From: Micrococcus cohnii | GTDB lineage: Bacteria; Actinomycetota; Actinomycetes; Actinomycetales; Micrococcaceae | DNA length: 64,000 bases | Reading direction: 5' to 3' | NCBI RefSeq assembly: GCF_014205175.1 | Contig: NZ_JACHNA010000001.1 | Location: 992,001-1,056,000 of the forward strand | Shown: piece by piece, positions 28,576-37,612 of the stretch | Numbering within the stretch: position 1 is the stretch's first letter | How the letters are laid out: each line of letters opens with the position of its first letter | The notes under the pieces: generated by a model | Seen by the model: only the letters and a program-made list of their open reading frames with translations | Told to the model about the DNA's origin: nothing | The model's database searches: none | Position numbers and translations under genes: made by a program

Positions 28576-29955
28576 GTGGCCGAGAAGGCAACCGCTCAGG
28601 AATTCGACGTCCTCGTCCTCGGCGGTGGTTCCGCCGGCTATGCCGCCGCACTGCGCTCCGTGCAGTACGGCAAGACGGTGGGTCTCATCGAGAAGGCCAA
28701 GCTGGGCGGCACCTGCCTGCACTGGGGCTGCATCCCCACGAAGGCCTACCTGCATGCCGCCGAAGTCGCCGACGAGACCCGCCACGCCTCGAAGTTCGGC
28801 GTGAACGCGACCCTCGACTCGGTGGACATGGCCAAGGTGCGCGACTACAAGGACGGCATCGTCGCGGGCAAGCACAAGGGCCTCTCTGGGCTGATGAAGA
28901 TGAAGAAGGTCCAGGTCATCGAGGGCGAAGGCAAGCTCGTCTCCCAGAACGAGATCGAGGTGGACGGCACCCGCTACAAGGGCGAGAACATCGTCCTGGC
29001 CTCCGGTTCGGTCGCCAAGACGATGGGCCTGCCGATCTCCAAGAAGATCATGACCTCCACCGAGGCCCTTGAGCTCGACTACACCCCGAAGTCCGCGATC
29101 GTGCTCGGCGGCGGTGTCATCGGCTCCGAGTTCGCCTCGCTGTGGAACTCGTACGGTGTCGAGGTCACCGTCATCGAGGGCATGAAGTCGCTCGTGCCGA
29201 ACGAGGACCCGGCGATCATCAAGACCCTGGAACGCGAGTTCAAGAAGAAGGGCATCAAGACCAATCTCGGCACCTTCTTCGAGAAGGTCGAAGAGACCGG
29301 CGACGGCGTGAAGGTCACCCTCGCCGACGGCAAGGAGTTCACCGCGGAGGTCTGCCTGGTCGCCGTGGGCCGTGGCCCCAACACCGAGGGCATGGGCTAC
29401 GAGGAGCAGGGCATCTCGATGGACCGAGGCTTCGTCCTGACCGATGAGCGCCTGCACACCGGCGTCGGCAACATCTATGCCGTCGGCGACATCGTCCCGG
29501 GCCTGCAGCTGGCCCACCGCGGTTACCAGCAGGGCATCTTCGTCGCCGAGGAGATCGCCGGCAACACGCCGATGGTCGTCGAGGACGTCAACATCCCGAA
29601 GGTGACCTTCACCGATCCGGAGATCATGTCGGTCGGCCTCTCGCAGCCCAAGGCGGAGGAGAAGTTCGGCAAGGAGAACATCGAGACCACCGAGTACAAC
29701 CTCGCCGGCAACGGCAAGTCCTCGATCCTCGGCACCGGCGGCATCATCAAGATGGTGCGCCAGAAGAACGGCCCGATCGTCGGCGTGCACGGCATCGGCA
29801 AGCGCATCTCGGAGCAGATCGGCGAGGCACAGCTGATCGTCAACTGGGAGGCCTACCCGGAGGACGTCGCAGCCTTCGTGCATGCGCACCCGACGCAGAA
29901 CGAGTCGCTGGGCGAGGCCGCGATGGCCCTGTTCGGCCACCCGCTGCACGGCTGA
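28576..29955 (+). CDS. lpd: Dihydrolipoamide dehydrogenase (E3)
   Basis: 459 residues. FAD-binding GGGSAGYAAALR is near residue 16, the redox disulphide is in GGTCLHWGCIPTK (about 46-58), NAD-binding GGGVIGSEFASLW is near 178, and the C-terminal His-Glu pair is in HAHPTQNESLGEA. It re-oxidises the dihydrolipoyl groups of 2-oxo acid dehydrogenase E2 proteins to make NADH. The GTG start has AAGGAG 7 bases upstream. The E2 gene follows after 107 bases. The E1 is not in the window. Confidence 0.96.
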   Translation: MAEKATAQEFDVLVLGGGSAGYAAALRSVQYGKTVGLIEKAKLGGTCLHWGCIPTKAYLHAAEVADETRHASKFGVNATLDSVDMAKVRDYKDGIVAGKHKGLSGLMKMKKVQVIEGEGKLVSQNEIEVDGTRYKGENIVLASGSVAKTMGLPISKKIMTSTEALELDYTPKSAIVLGGGVIGSEFASLWNSYGVEVTVIEGMKSLVPNEDPAIIKTLEREFKKKGIKTNLGTFFEKVEETGDGVKVTLADGKEFTAEVCLVAVGRGPNTEGMGYEEQGISMDRGFVLTDERLHTGVGNIYAVGDIVPGLQLAHRGYQQGIFVAEEIAGNTPMVVEDVNIPKVTFTDPEIMSVGLSQPKAEEKFGKENIETTEYNLAGNGKSSILGTGGIIKMVRQKNGPIVGVHGIGKRISEQIGEAQLIVNWEAYPEDVAAFVHAHPTQNESLGEAAMALFGHPLHG

Positions 29956-30062
29956 CCCCCGATCCGACGACCCGGCGGGGCTGCGCCGACCGCGGCCCCG
30001 CCCCCGCACATCCCTGACGATCGAGACGCGATCGTCCCTGTCCGTGAGGAGTAACGGCCGCT

Positions 30063-31871
30063 ATGTCTGAAACCGTGAACCTGCCCGCCCTCGGCGAATC
30101 CGTGACCGAAGGCACCGTCACCCGCTGGCTCAAGGAGGTCGGCGAGGAGGTCGCCGTCGACGAGCCCCTGGTCGAGGTGTCCACCGACAAGGTCGACACC
30201 GAGATCCCCTCGCCCGTCGCCGGCGTGCTCCAGGAGATCCTGGTCGAGGAGGACGACACCGTGGAGGTCGGCGCCCCGCTGGCCACCATCGGCGACGGCG
30301 AGGCCCCCGACTCGCAGGGCGACTCCACCGACGGCGCCGACTCTGAGTCCGCGATGGAATCCACCGAGTCGAATGAGAACGTCGTCGACTCCGAGGACGT
30401 GGCCGAGGAGGCCGCTGCCGAGGACTCCCCCGCTCCCGCCGCCGAGTCCGCCGGCTCGGGCGAGTCGTCCGGCTCGGGTGAGACCTCCGAGGTCACCCTG
30501 CCGGCCCTGGGCGAGTCCGTCACCGAGGGCACCGTCACCCGCTGGCTCAAGGAGGTCGGCGACGAGGTCGAGGTCGACGAGCCGCTGCTGGAGGTCTCCA
30601 CCGACAAGGTCGACACCGAGATCCCCTCGCCCGTCGCGGGCACCCTGGTCGAGATCAAGGCCGAGGAGGACGAGACCGTCGAGGTCGGCGCCGTTCTCGC
30701 GCTGATCGGCGACGGTTCGGGAGCCGGCTCAGGCGACTCCGCGCCGAAGCAGGACAGCGCCCCCGCCCAGGACGAGAAGTCCGAGGAGCAGCCTGCCCAG
30801 GACGAGAAGGCGCAGGACGCGAAGCCCGAGCAGGAGAAGTCAGCCGCGCAGGCCGAGCAGAAGACGGCCTCCGATCAGGGCTCGCAGGACTCCGGCTCCA
30901 CCCCGCAGGCCACGGAGCCGGGCAAGGGGTACGTGACCCCGCTGGTCCGCCGCCTGGCCAAGGAGCACAATGTGGACCTGTCCACCGTGCGCGGCACGGG
31001 CGTGGGCGGCCGCATCCGCAAGCAGGACGTGCTGGCGGCCGGTCTGTCGCAGGGCGCCTCCGGCTCCGCCGAGCAGGGCTCGGGCCAGGGCGGGACGACC
31101 TCGACCTCAGCGCCGTCCCCGGCCGCCGAATCCTCGGTGGACCCGGCGGTGCGAGGCGAGACCGAGAAGGCCCCGCGCATCCGCCAGGTCATCGCCCAGC
31201 GCATGCGCGAGTCGCTCGACCTGTCCACGCAGCTGACCCAGGTGCACGAGGTGGACATGACCCGCATCGTGCAGCTGCGCGCGAAGGCGAAGAACTCCTT
31301 CCAGGAGAAGACCGGCACCAAGCTGACGTACCTGCCGTTCATCACGCAGGCGGTCGCCGAGGCGCTCAAGCAGCACCCGAAGCTGAACGCGTCCTACTCC
31401 GCGGACAACAAGGAGATCACCTACCACGCCTCTGAGGACGTGGCGATCGCGGTGGACACCGACAAGGGTCTGCTGGTTCCGGTCATCAAGGACACCGGCT
31501 CGCTGAACCTCTCCGGCATCGCGCAGAAGATCGCCGACCTGGCCGAGCGTGCCCGCACCAACAAGATCGGTGCGGACGAGCTGTCCGGCGGCACCTTCTC
31601 GATCACGAACATCGGTTCGGTGGGCGCCCTGTTCGACACGCCGATCATCAACCAGCCGCAGGTCGCCATCCTGGGCACCGGCGCGATCGTGAAGCGCCCG
31701 ATGGTCGTGGCGGACGCCGACGGCAACGACACCATCGCGATCCGGCACATGATGTACCTGTGCCTGACGTACGACCACCGCCTGGTCGACGGCGCGGACG
31801 CCGGCCGCTTCCTGATGACGCTCAAGCAGCGCCTCGAGGCGGGCGAGTTCGCCCACGAGCTGGGACTCTGA
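30063..31871 (+). CDS. sucB: 2-oxo acid dehydrogenase E2 (dihydrolipoamide succinyl/acyltransferase) with two lipoyl domains
   Basis: 602 residues. Lipoyl domain 1 (about 1-77, lipoyl-Lys43 in STDKVDTEI) and lipoyl domain 2 (about 143-216, Lys182 in the same motif) are joined by acidic Ser/Glu/Ala linkers. Residues 289-325 are the E1/E3-binding domain ([13 protein letters not shown]), and about 370-602 are the catalytic core with His572 and Asp576 (YDHRLVDG). The neighbouring lpd, lipB and lipA fit its need for E3 and lipoylation. SucB-type annotation is usual in actinobacteria, but acetyl transfer (pyruvate dehydrogenase) cannot be excluded. GAGGAG lies about 13 bases before ATG 30063. Confidence 0.92.
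   Translation: MSETVNLPALGESVTEGTVTRWLKEVGEEVAVDEPLVEVSTDKVDTEIPSPVAGVLQEILVEEDDTVEVGAPLATIGDGEAPDSQGDSTDGADSESAMESTESNENVVDSEDVAEEAAAEDSPAPAAESAGSGESSGSGETSEVTLPALGESVTEGTVTRWLKEVGDEVEVDEPLLEVSTDKVDTEIPSPVAGTLVEIKAEEDETVEVGAVLALIGDGSGAGSGDSAPKQDSAPAQDEKSEEQPAQDEKAQDAKPEQEKSAAQAEQKTASDQGSQDSGSTPQATEPGKGYVTPLVRRLAKEHNVDLSTVRGTGVGGRIRKQDVLAAGLSQGASGSAEQGSGQGGTTSTSAPSPAAESSVDPAVRGETEKAPRIRQVIAQRMRESLDLSTQLTQVHEVDMTRIVQLRAKAKNSFQEKTGTKLTYLPFITQAVAEALKQHPKLNASYSADNKEITYHASEDVAIAVDTDKGLLVPVIKDTGSLNLSGIAQKIADLAERARTNKIGADELSGGTFSITNIGSVGALFDTPIINQPQVAILGTGAIVKRPMVVADADGNDTIAIRHMMYLCLTYDHRLVDGADAGRFLMTLKQRLEAGEFAHELGL
30111..30220 (+). repeat. Lipoyl-domain DNA repeat, copy 1
   Basis: Copy 1 of a repeat that recurs 417 bp (139 codons) downstream at 30528-30637. 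It contains exact identities of about 35 bases (30111-30145) and 41 bases (30180-30220) with copy 2. Confidence 0.85.
30528..30637 (+). repeat. Lipoyl-domain DNA repeat, copy 2
   Basis: Copy 2 of the lipoyl-domain repeat, with the same 35- and 41-base identical blocks. Exchange between copies would delete or add one lipoyl domain in frame. Confidence 0.85.
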
Positions 31872-31887
31872 GAGGAGGACGCGCACC

Positions 31888-32259
31888 GTGGAGTTTCTTC
31901 ACTCACTGCTCGTCGCCGGGCACATCGTCTCGGCGGCGGCCATCGTGGGCGGGTGGTTCGTTCGGTTCAAGCAACCGACGGTGACCACCTCCCAGTGGAT
32001 CGGCGCGATCGGCATGCTGCTGACCGGCCTGGCCCTGGCCACGCTGGTCTCCATCCCGTCCGTGCGTGAGTCCATGGGCTGGGAGGGGTCTGCCAACCAC
32101 ATGAAGCTCGGCGTCAAGCTGGTGATCGGCGCCGTCGTGTTCGTGGCAGCCCTGATCGGTCACCGCAAGGCCAGCCGAGACGTGCCGGTGCCCACGGGCC
32201 TGGCCCACGCGGTGGGCGGCATGGGTCTGGTGAACATCCTGGTCGCCACTCTGTGGTGA
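31888..32259 (+). CDS. Small four-helix membrane protein of unknown function
   Basis: 123 residues (MEFLHSLLVAGHIVSAAAIV...) with four hydrophobic segments and short loops, including VSIPSVRESMGWEGSANHMKLG between helices two and three. I recognise no named family, although similar proteins occur in other actinobacteria beside E2 genes. The GTG start 31888 has AGGAGG 8-9 bases upstream and lies 16 bases after the E2 stop, so it is probably co-transcribed. It ends in a perfect 18-bp hairpin. Confidence 0.7.
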   Translation: MEFLHSLLVAGHIVSAAAIVGGWFVRFKQPTVTTSQWIGAIGMLLTGLALATLVSIPSVRESMGWEGSANHMKLGVKLVIGAVVFVAALIGHRKASRDVPVPTGLAHAVGGMGLVNILVATLW

Positions 32260-32275
32260 TCTCCGCCTGAGATCC

Positions 32276-32315
32276 CGAACGGGCCCCGTCAGCGAACGCT
32301 GACGGGGCCCGTTCG
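32276..32315. terminator. Strong bidirectional terminator (E2 operon / kinase gene)
   Basis: A perfect 18-bp stem (32276-32293 with 32298-32315) and GAAC loop, between convergent genes. Confidence 0.85.
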
Positions 32316-32346
32316 AGTTCTGGGCCGCTGCCGTCCGACTTAAGCG

Positions 32347-34113
32347 TCAAGGGGCACTCGAGGCAGACTCGGCGGGCCTGGCGGTCTCACCCGAGACGGC
32401 GTGCAGCTCCACCAGACGCCAGCCGTCGGCCTGCCGGACCAGCTCCATCTCTGCGGGGACCGGGCCGGTGCCCGAGTAGCGTGCAATCACCCGGCGGTCA
32501 GCGTCGGAGACCAGGTCGTGGGCGGAGGTGCTCACGTGCACCGGCACGCGGACTCGGTCAGGCCCCTCGACCCGATCCGGGCCCGTCCTCTCGACCGAGA
32601 TCGAGACCCCGTCGAAGCGTTCTCCGCGCGTGCGCATCCGCTCGACCAGCTCACGGTCCGCCCGCCATGCCGGCGAGTCAGGTGCGGCATAGTCGCCCAG
32701 CCACTCCTGGTCGGGGTGGGTGAGGGCCCGCGCACGGCGGACCCCGATGGTCGAGAGCTGCTCGGCGGTCGGCCCAGAGGCCTCAGCGGCCTCAGCCGCC
32801 GACGGGGGCGACATCGAGACCTCTGACGGCGTGTCCGACCTCGCCGCCGGGGCGGAGGCGGACGCTGTCGCCGCCGGGGAGGACGCGTGTCCACCCTGAA
32901 CCCCGGGAGACATCCGCTCCTGCACCGGTTCCGCATCGGCGCGCGTCGTCGGGGACCGGCCCGCGCCCCAAAGAATGCCGAGCACGCTCACGACGGCCAG
33001 GCCGACCGCTGCGACCCACACCCATCGCCGCCGTCTCCCCCGTGTCGCCCGGGGCTGCACCGCCGCCGCGCGCGCCCGCCCCCGACGTCGGCGCCGGCCC
33101 GGACGTCCCGCATCGCCGTCTCGGGCCTGGGCCGGAGGCAGTGTCGGCAGGAGCAGTTCCGTCTCCGGCGCGACCGCTCCGTGCAGGCGGACAGGCTCGC
33201 ACTCCGCGGTGGCGTACACCGCTGCCGCGAGCTCGGCTGCGCTGGGCCGTGCTTCCGGCTGCGCGTCGAGGGCGGACTCCAGCGCCAGGGCCAGTTCGAC
33301 AGGAACGTCGGGCACCAGCACCGGCAGGGGAGCTCGGTGCAGATCCGGCCCCGGAGCGCGCCCGGTGAGGCAGAACCAGCCCACAGCGGCCAGCGCATAG
33401 ACGTCTGCCGCGGAGCCGGTCCGGGGCTGTTCCGCCCCGGCGTCGAGGGCCTCGTGCACCTCCGGTGCGGAGAACCCCGGCGTCCCGCCGAGTCGACTGT
33501 CTCCGCCCAGCACGCTCGCGGCGCCCAGGTCCGTCAGCCACGGTGAGCCGTCGAGGTCGAACAGCACATTGGCCGGTGAGACGTCACCGTGCACGACGGA
33601 CGACTCGTGGAGGGAGCACAGGGCCGTGGCCAGGGGGCCGAGCACGCTCACGGTCTCCCCCACTCCCAGCGGTCCGCGGGCCTGAATGAGTGCGCTCAGG
33701 GTTCCGCCGGGCAGATGTCGGCTGAGCAGGCCGGTGCCGCGGTCCGTCTCGACGGTCCCGAGCAGCGGCACGACGTGCGGATGCACCTGGCCGTGCAGCG
33801 CTTGCCGTTCCAGGTCGACGCCTGTGCCCGGTTCGGATGCCAGTTTCAGGGCCGCCCGCTGCCCGGCGTCATCGCAGACGAGCCAGACCTCCCCCTGCCC
33901 GCCGGCACCGAGCAGCTCCTCGACCTGCCACCCGGACACCGTGGGGGCCGTGCACCGGGGCAGCTGCGCCGACGGCCACGTCCCAGAGCCCGGCGACGCT
34001 GCCAGGCGGGCCGGTTCGTCCGTTCCGCCCGGGTCGGCGGCCTCGTCCCAGCCCGGGCCGCCGATCGTGTCGCCGACTCGCCGCGTCCCGGCCATGCCGT
34101 CGTCCTGCTCCAT
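32347..34113 (-). CDS. Membrane-anchored Ser/Thr protein kinase, atypical catalytic motifs
   Basis: 588 residues from ATG 34113, chosen for the GGGAGGGGA ribosome site just upstream; longer in-frame readings reach 34263 but overlap the lipB promoter. The kinase domain spans about 64-305: glycine loop LGAGGQGEV (68-76), Lys90, catalytic loop HGDVSPAN (175-182, HGD where HRD is usual), DLG (195-197, DFG usual) and APE (216-218). An Arg-rich linker precedes one membrane helix at about 364-385, and an outer domain of about 200 residues follows, Ser/Ala/Pro-rich then with a helical tail. The activation segment is short and lacks the usual Thr cluster. It may be a weak kinase or a pseudokinase. The ligand of the outer domain is unknown. 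Confidence 0.82.
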   Translation of the reverse strand: MEQDDGMAGTRRVGDTIGGPGWDEAADPGGTDEPARLAASPGSGTWPSAQLPRCTAPTVSGWQVEELLGAGGQGEVWLVCDDAGQRAALKLASEPGTGVDLERQALHGQVHPHVVPLLGTVETDRGTGLLSRHLPGGTLSALIQARGPLGVGETVSVLGPLATALCSLHESSVVHGDVSPANVLFDLDGSPWLTDLGAASVLGGDSRLGGTPGFSAPEVHEALDAGAEQPRTGSAADVYALAAVGWFCLTGRAPGPDLHRAPLPVLVPDVPVELALALESALDAQPEARPSAAELAAAVYATAECEPVRLHGAVAPETELLLPTLPPAQARDGDAGRPGRRRRRGRARAAAVQPRATRGRRRRWVWVAAVGLAVVSVLGILWGAGRSPTTRADAEPVQERMSPGVQGGHASSPAATASASAPAARSDTPSEVSMSPPSAAEAAEASGPTAEQLSTIGVRRARALTHPDQEWLGDYAAPDSPAWRADRELVERMRTRGERFDGVSISVERTGPDRVEGPDRVRVPVHVSTSAHDLVSDADRRVIARYSGTGPVPAEMELVRQADGWRLVELHAVSGETARPAESASSAP

Positions 34114-34248
34114 GTTCGTCCCCTCCCCGGACGGGCCCCGTCCTCGCCTCGTCGCCGTCACCGTGTTCGTCATGGCTACCTGTCCAGGGCCCATGGTGCC
34201 CTCGGGAGCCCCCACGAACGGGCGATATCCACAGCCCGGACGGAGCGA

Positions 34249-34254
34249 TAGAGT
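34249..34254 (+). promoter_or_regulatory. -10 box TAGAGT, leaderless promoter of lipB
   Basis: TAGAGT with 7 bases to ATG 34262; no ribosome site is present. Confidence 0.55.
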
Positions 34255-34261
34255 GGCGGGC

Positions 34262-34963
34262 ATGTCTGCGCACCCGCTGCCCCCCGTCCGTGTGCTCGGC
34301 CTCGACCCGGACTTCGTCGATTACCGAGAGGCCTGGGATCTGCAGAAATCCCTCCACGCCGACGTGCTCGCAGGCCGCAGCGACGGCGAGATCCTCATGC
34401 TCGAACACGCCGAGGTCTACACGGCCGGACGACGCACCGAGGACGCAGAGCGTCCCACCGACGGCTCCGAGGTGGTCGACGTGGACCGCGGCGGCAAGAT
34501 CACCTGGCACGGCCCCGGTCAGCTCGTCGGCTACCCGGTGGTCCGCCTGCGCGACCGCGCCCACGTGAAGGACTTCGTTTGGTTCATCGAGGAGATTCTG
34601 ATCCGCACCGCCGCGGACGTGGGCGTCGAAGCGGTGCGCGTCGACGGTCGTGCCGGCATCTGGGTTCTCGCCGACACCGACGAGCAGGGCCGGGCTCGCC
34701 CGGACCGCAAGGTCGGGGCGATCGGACTGGCCATTCATGAGGGAATCTCGACGCACGGCTGGGCGTTGAACTGCTCGAACTCGCTGACCCCCTACGAGTC
34801 GATCATCCCGTGCGGCATCGCCGATGCCTCCACGACCACGCTCTCGGCCGAGGTGGGGCGCACTGTGACGCCCGCAGACGTGCTGCCGTTGCTGCGCCGG
34901 CACCTCGACGACCTCGGCCCCGAGCACATCCGCACCGACTTCCCGGAAGGACCCACCGCATGA
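34262..34963 (+). CDS. lipB: Octanoyl-(lipoyl carrier protein)-protein octanoyltransferase
   Basis: 233 residues. LipB moves octanoyl groups from acyl carrier protein to lipoyl domains. The signature [18 protein letters not shown] is at about 79-96, the catalytic Lys is in KVGAIGLA, and the catalytic Cys in IIPCGI. The start is taken at ATG 34262 because of the TAGAGT box 7 bases upstream and because the conserved domain begins soon after ([13 protein letters not shown]). The stop overlaps the lipA start (ATGA). It forms a functional set with lipA and the E2. Confidence 0.94.
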   Translation: MSAHPLPPVRVLGLDPDFVDYREAWDLQKSLHADVLAGRSDGEILMLEHAEVYTAGRRTEDAERPTDGSEVVDVDRGGKITWHGPGQLVGYPVVRLRDRAHVKDFVWFIEEILIRTAADVGVEAVRVDGRAGIWVLADTDEQGRARPDRKVGAIGLAIHEGISTHGWALNCSNSLTPYESIIPCGIADASTTTLSAEVGRTVTPADVLPLLRRHLDDLGPEHIRTDFPEGPTA

Positions 34964-35967
34964 GCACCGCACCCGAAGGCCGCCGCCTGCTGCGCGTCGA
35001 GGCACGCAACGCCGAGGTCCCCGTCGAACGCAAGCCCGACTGGATCAAGGCCAAGGTCGAGATGGGCCCGGAGTACATCGGCCTGAAGAACAAGGTGAAG
35101 AGCTCGGGCCTGCACACCGTGTGCGAAGAGGCCGGCTGCCCCAACATCTACGAATGCTGGGAGGACCGAGAGGCCACCTTCCTCATCGGCGGCGACATCT
35201 GCACACGCCGCTGCGACTTCTGCGACATCGCCACCGGCAAGCCGCGCCCCCTCGACATGGACGAGCCGCAGAAGGTCGCCGAGAACATTCGCGAGATGAA
35301 TCTGCGCTACGCGACCGTCACCGGTGTCGCCCGCGACGACCAGAAGGATGGGGCCGCCTGGCTCTACGCGGAGACGATCCGCAAGATCCACGAGCTCAAT
35401 CCGAACACGGGCGTGGAGATCCTCCCGCCGGACTTCGGCGCCGTCCCGGAGCTGGTGCAGCAGGTCTTCGACGCCCGCCCCGAGGTCTTCGGTCACAACC
35501 TCGAGACCGTCCCCCGGATCTTCAAGAAGATCCGTCCGGCGTTCACCTACGAGAAGTCCCTCAAGGTCCTGAGCATGGCCAAGGCGGACGGGCTCGTCAC
35601 CAAGTCGAACCTGATCCTCGGCATGGGCGAGAGCGACGAGGAGATCGACCAGGCATTGCAGGACCTGCACGAGGCCGGCTGCGACATCATCACCGTCACC
35701 CAGTACGTGCGGCCCTCCAAGCTGCACCATCCGATCGACCGGTGGGTGAAGCCGCAGGAGTTCGTCGACTGGTCCGCGCGCGCCGAGGAAATCGGCTTCG
35801 CTGGCGTCATGGCTGGCCCGCTCGTGCGCTCGTCCTACCGGGCCGGCAAGCTCTACGCCTCCGCGATGGAGAAGCTCGGCCGTCAGGTCCCCGAGCACCT
35901 GAGCCACCTGGCCGGTGAGTCCACCGCCCGCCAGGAGGCGACCTCCGTGCTCGCCCGATTCTCCTGA
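34960..35967 (+). CDS. lipA: Lipoyl synthase (radical SAM)
   Basis: 335 residues. It inserts two sulphurs into octanoyl-lysine to make lipoyl. The auxiliary cluster Cys residues are in [12 protein letters not shown] and the radical-SAM cluster in [11 protein letters not shown] (Cys-x3-Cys-x2-Cys). The C-terminal RSSYRAG Ser that also binds the auxiliary cluster is visible. The ATG overlaps the lipB stop by 4 bases. The gene after it (DUF4191) has its own promoter. Confidence 0.96.
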   Translation: MSTAPEGRRLLRVEARNAEVPVERKPDWIKAKVEMGPEYIGLKNKVKSSGLHTVCEEAGCPNIYECWEDREATFLIGGDICTRRCDFCDIATGKPRPLDMDEPQKVAENIREMNLRYATVTGVARDDQKDGAAWLYAETIRKIHELNPNTGVEILPPDFGAVPELVQQVFDARPEVFGHNLETVPRIFKKIRPAFTYEKSLKVLSMAKADGLVTKSNLILGMGESDEEIDQALQDLHEAGCDIITVTQYVRPSKLHHPIDRWVKPQEFVDWSARAEEIGFAGVMAGPLVRSSYRAGKLYASAMEKLGRQVPEHLSHLAGESTARQEATSVLARFS

Positions 35968-35977
35968 GCGCAGCGGA

Positions 35978-35983
35978 TAGACT
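35978..35983 (+). promoter_or_regulatory. -10 box TAGACT upstream of the DUF4191 gene
   Basis: TAGACT, 10 bases before ATG 35994, in the 26-base gap after lipA. The leader would be 0-4 bases. Confidence 0.45.
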
Positions 35984-35993
35984 GACCCACGCT

Positions 35994-36797
35994 ATGGCCA
36001 AGAACTCCTCCCCCTCCTCCGCGTCCGGCTCGACCTCCCTCAAGGAGGTCAAGGCCATGCAGCGCGAACGTCGTCGGCAGATGAAGGCGGACAAGAAGAA
36101 CGAGCGCGCCGCGAAGAAGGCGACTCGCGGGCCCGGGATTCTCTCCCAGCTCAAGCAGGTCTTCCACATGACCCGCCAGCACAACCCAAAGCTGGTGCTG
36201 TGGATGGCGCTGGCCTTCGTGGCGGCCCTGCTCATCGGCCTCGTGATCGGCCTGCTGCTCGAGAACCCGGTGACGTGGGTGCTCATCGCGATCCCCTTCG
36301 GCCTGTTCGCCGCGGTGTTGGTGATGAACCGGCTCGCCGAACGCGCTATGTTCGCGCAGATCGACGGCCGTCCCGGTGCCGCCGGGGCCGCTCTGTCGAC
36401 GCTGCGCCGCGGATGGATCGTCCGTGAGGAGCCGGTCGCCGTGAACCCGCGCACCCAGGACGTCGTGTTCCGTGCGATCGGGCGGCCAGGCGTCGTGCTG
36501 GTCACCGAGGGCCCGTCGAACCGGGTGGCCAAGCTCGTGCAGAAGGAACGTCGTACCACCGAGCGGCTGCTGCCGAATGTGCCGGTCCGCGTCGTCGAGA
36601 CCGGCCATGGCGCGGACCAGACGCCCCTGCACGAACTGACGCGCGTGCTCAAGCGCATGGACAAGCGCCTGACCAAGCACGAGGTCGCGGCCGTCGACAA
36701 GCGGCTGACGGCGCTGGGGACCTCGAAGCCGCCGATCCCCAAGGGCGTCGACCCGCACCGGGCGCGTCCGGACCGACGCGCCATGCGCGGTCGCTGA
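35994..36797 (+). CDS. DUF4191 family membrane protein
   Basis: 267 residues. A Lys/Arg-rich N-terminus (QRERRRQMKADKKNERAAKK) precedes two membrane helices (about 63-82 and 86-108) and a soluble C-terminal domain of about 150 residues with conserved WIVREEPVAVNPRTQDVVFR. This actinobacterial family regularly follows lipA and its function is unknown. The basic N-terminus suggests the domain faces the cytoplasm. A strong hairpin follows. Confidence 0.82.
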   Translation: MAKNSSPSSASGSTSLKEVKAMQRERRRQMKADKKNERAAKKATRGPGILSQLKQVFHMTRQHNPKLVLWMALAFVAALLIGLVIGLLLENPVTWVLIAIPFGLFAAVLVMNRLAERAMFAQIDGRPGAAGAALSTLRRGWIVREEPVAVNPRTQDVVFRAIGRPGVVLVTEGPSNRVAKLVQKERRTTERLLPNVPVRVVETGHGADQTPLHELTRVLKRMDKRLTKHEVAAVDKRLTALGTSKPPIPKGVDPHRARPDRRAMRGR

Positions 36798-36838
36798 TCG
36801 ACGTCGCCTTCCGAGCACGGCGGCAGCACCGTGTGCTC

Positions 36839-36881
36839 ACGCCGACGGCGGCCACCCAGAGCGGGTGGCCGCCGTCGGCGT
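36839..36881. terminator. Bidirectional terminator between DUF4191 and RDD genes
   Basis: A perfect 19-bp stem (36839-36857 with 36863-36881) and AGAGC loop. Confidence 0.85.
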
Positions 36882-36925
36882 TGTGAACCTCGCGCACGAC
36901 GTGGATCGCGGCGACGCCGCCGACG

Positions 36926-37420
36926 TCACATGACGATCTCGACGGTGCCCGCCGCCTTGTCGTGCAGACTCCGCCCGTCCGGGTCCACGATCATCAGCGG
37001 CACGACCAGCACGAGCAGTCCCGTGCGCAGCAGCACCGAGCCGAATGAGGCGGAGGCTCCGCCGACCTGCACGACCTGTGTGCGGGCGATGGCCTTGCCG
37101 ACCGTCGTCGCCAGCAGGCTCAGGCCGATCACGTGCATCGCGGCGAACAGGGCAAGGACCGCCATCGGATGACCGCCGAAGAGCCACGCGGCGAGGCCGT
37201 ACGCGAGGAACCAGTCGAGGAACAGCGCCCCAACCCGACGCATCGGACGCGCCAGGGACGTCGAACCGGACTCGGGCAGGCCGAGGCGGTCACCGGGCCA
37301 GCGGCCGCGCGAGATCGAACTTCCAGGCCCGTCGACCCACCCGGCCATCTCTCGACGGGTGATCAGCGGCTCACCCCGTCGGGGACCGTCGGGACGTGGG
37401 GATTCGCTTCTGTGTGCCAC
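36926..37420 (-). CDS. RDD family membrane protein
   Basis: 164 residues with the RDD-type motif RRVGALFLDWFLAYGLA (an Arg and two Asp positions characteristic of the family), three hydrophobic helices, and the C-terminal DPDGRSLHDKAAGTVEIVM. The transport role of RDD proteins is not settled. The start is GTG 37420, with a TAGGCT box 6 bases upstream and no true ribosome site. It is divergent from glnA1. Confidence 0.82.
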   Translation of the reverse strand: MAHRSESPRPDGPRRGEPLITRREMAGWVDGPGSSISRGRWPGDRLGLPESGSTSLARPMRRVGALFLDWFLAYGLAAWLFGGHPMAVLALFAAMHVIGLSLLATTVGKAIARTQVVQVGGASASFGSVLLRTGLLVLVVPLMIVDPDGRSLHDKAAGTVEIVM

Positions 37421-37426
37421 CGCTCC

Positions 37427-37432
37427 AGCCTA
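37427..37432 (-). promoter_or_regulatory. -10 box TAGGCT, leaderless promoter of the RDD gene
   Basis: TAGGCT on the minus strand with 6 bases to GTG 37420. Confidence 0.5.
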
Positions 37433-37529
37433 GTGCGGCGTCGACCCCCGTGCTGACGGCGCCCCGGCCGAGGCCGACTCACGGCGGCCGCCCGGGCGGG
37501 GAACCCGCGAAATCCGAGGTCGGACTCCC

Positions 37530-37541
37530 GTAGGCTAGGTT
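37530..37541 (+). promoter_or_regulatory. Candidate -10 region of glnA1 (TAGGCTAGGTT)
   Basis: Two overlapping TAGnnT boxes, TAGGCT and TAGGTT, about 75 bases before the glnA1 ATG. Unlike its neighbours, this gene has a real leader with AAGGAAGG near 37591. No operator that I recognise. Confidence 0.4.
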
Positions 37542-37612
37542 CGTCTTGATCCGGGCCCGTGCCCGGGTCCGCACACGCCCACGCGTACCCAAGGAAGGTC
37601 AGGCGACAACAC

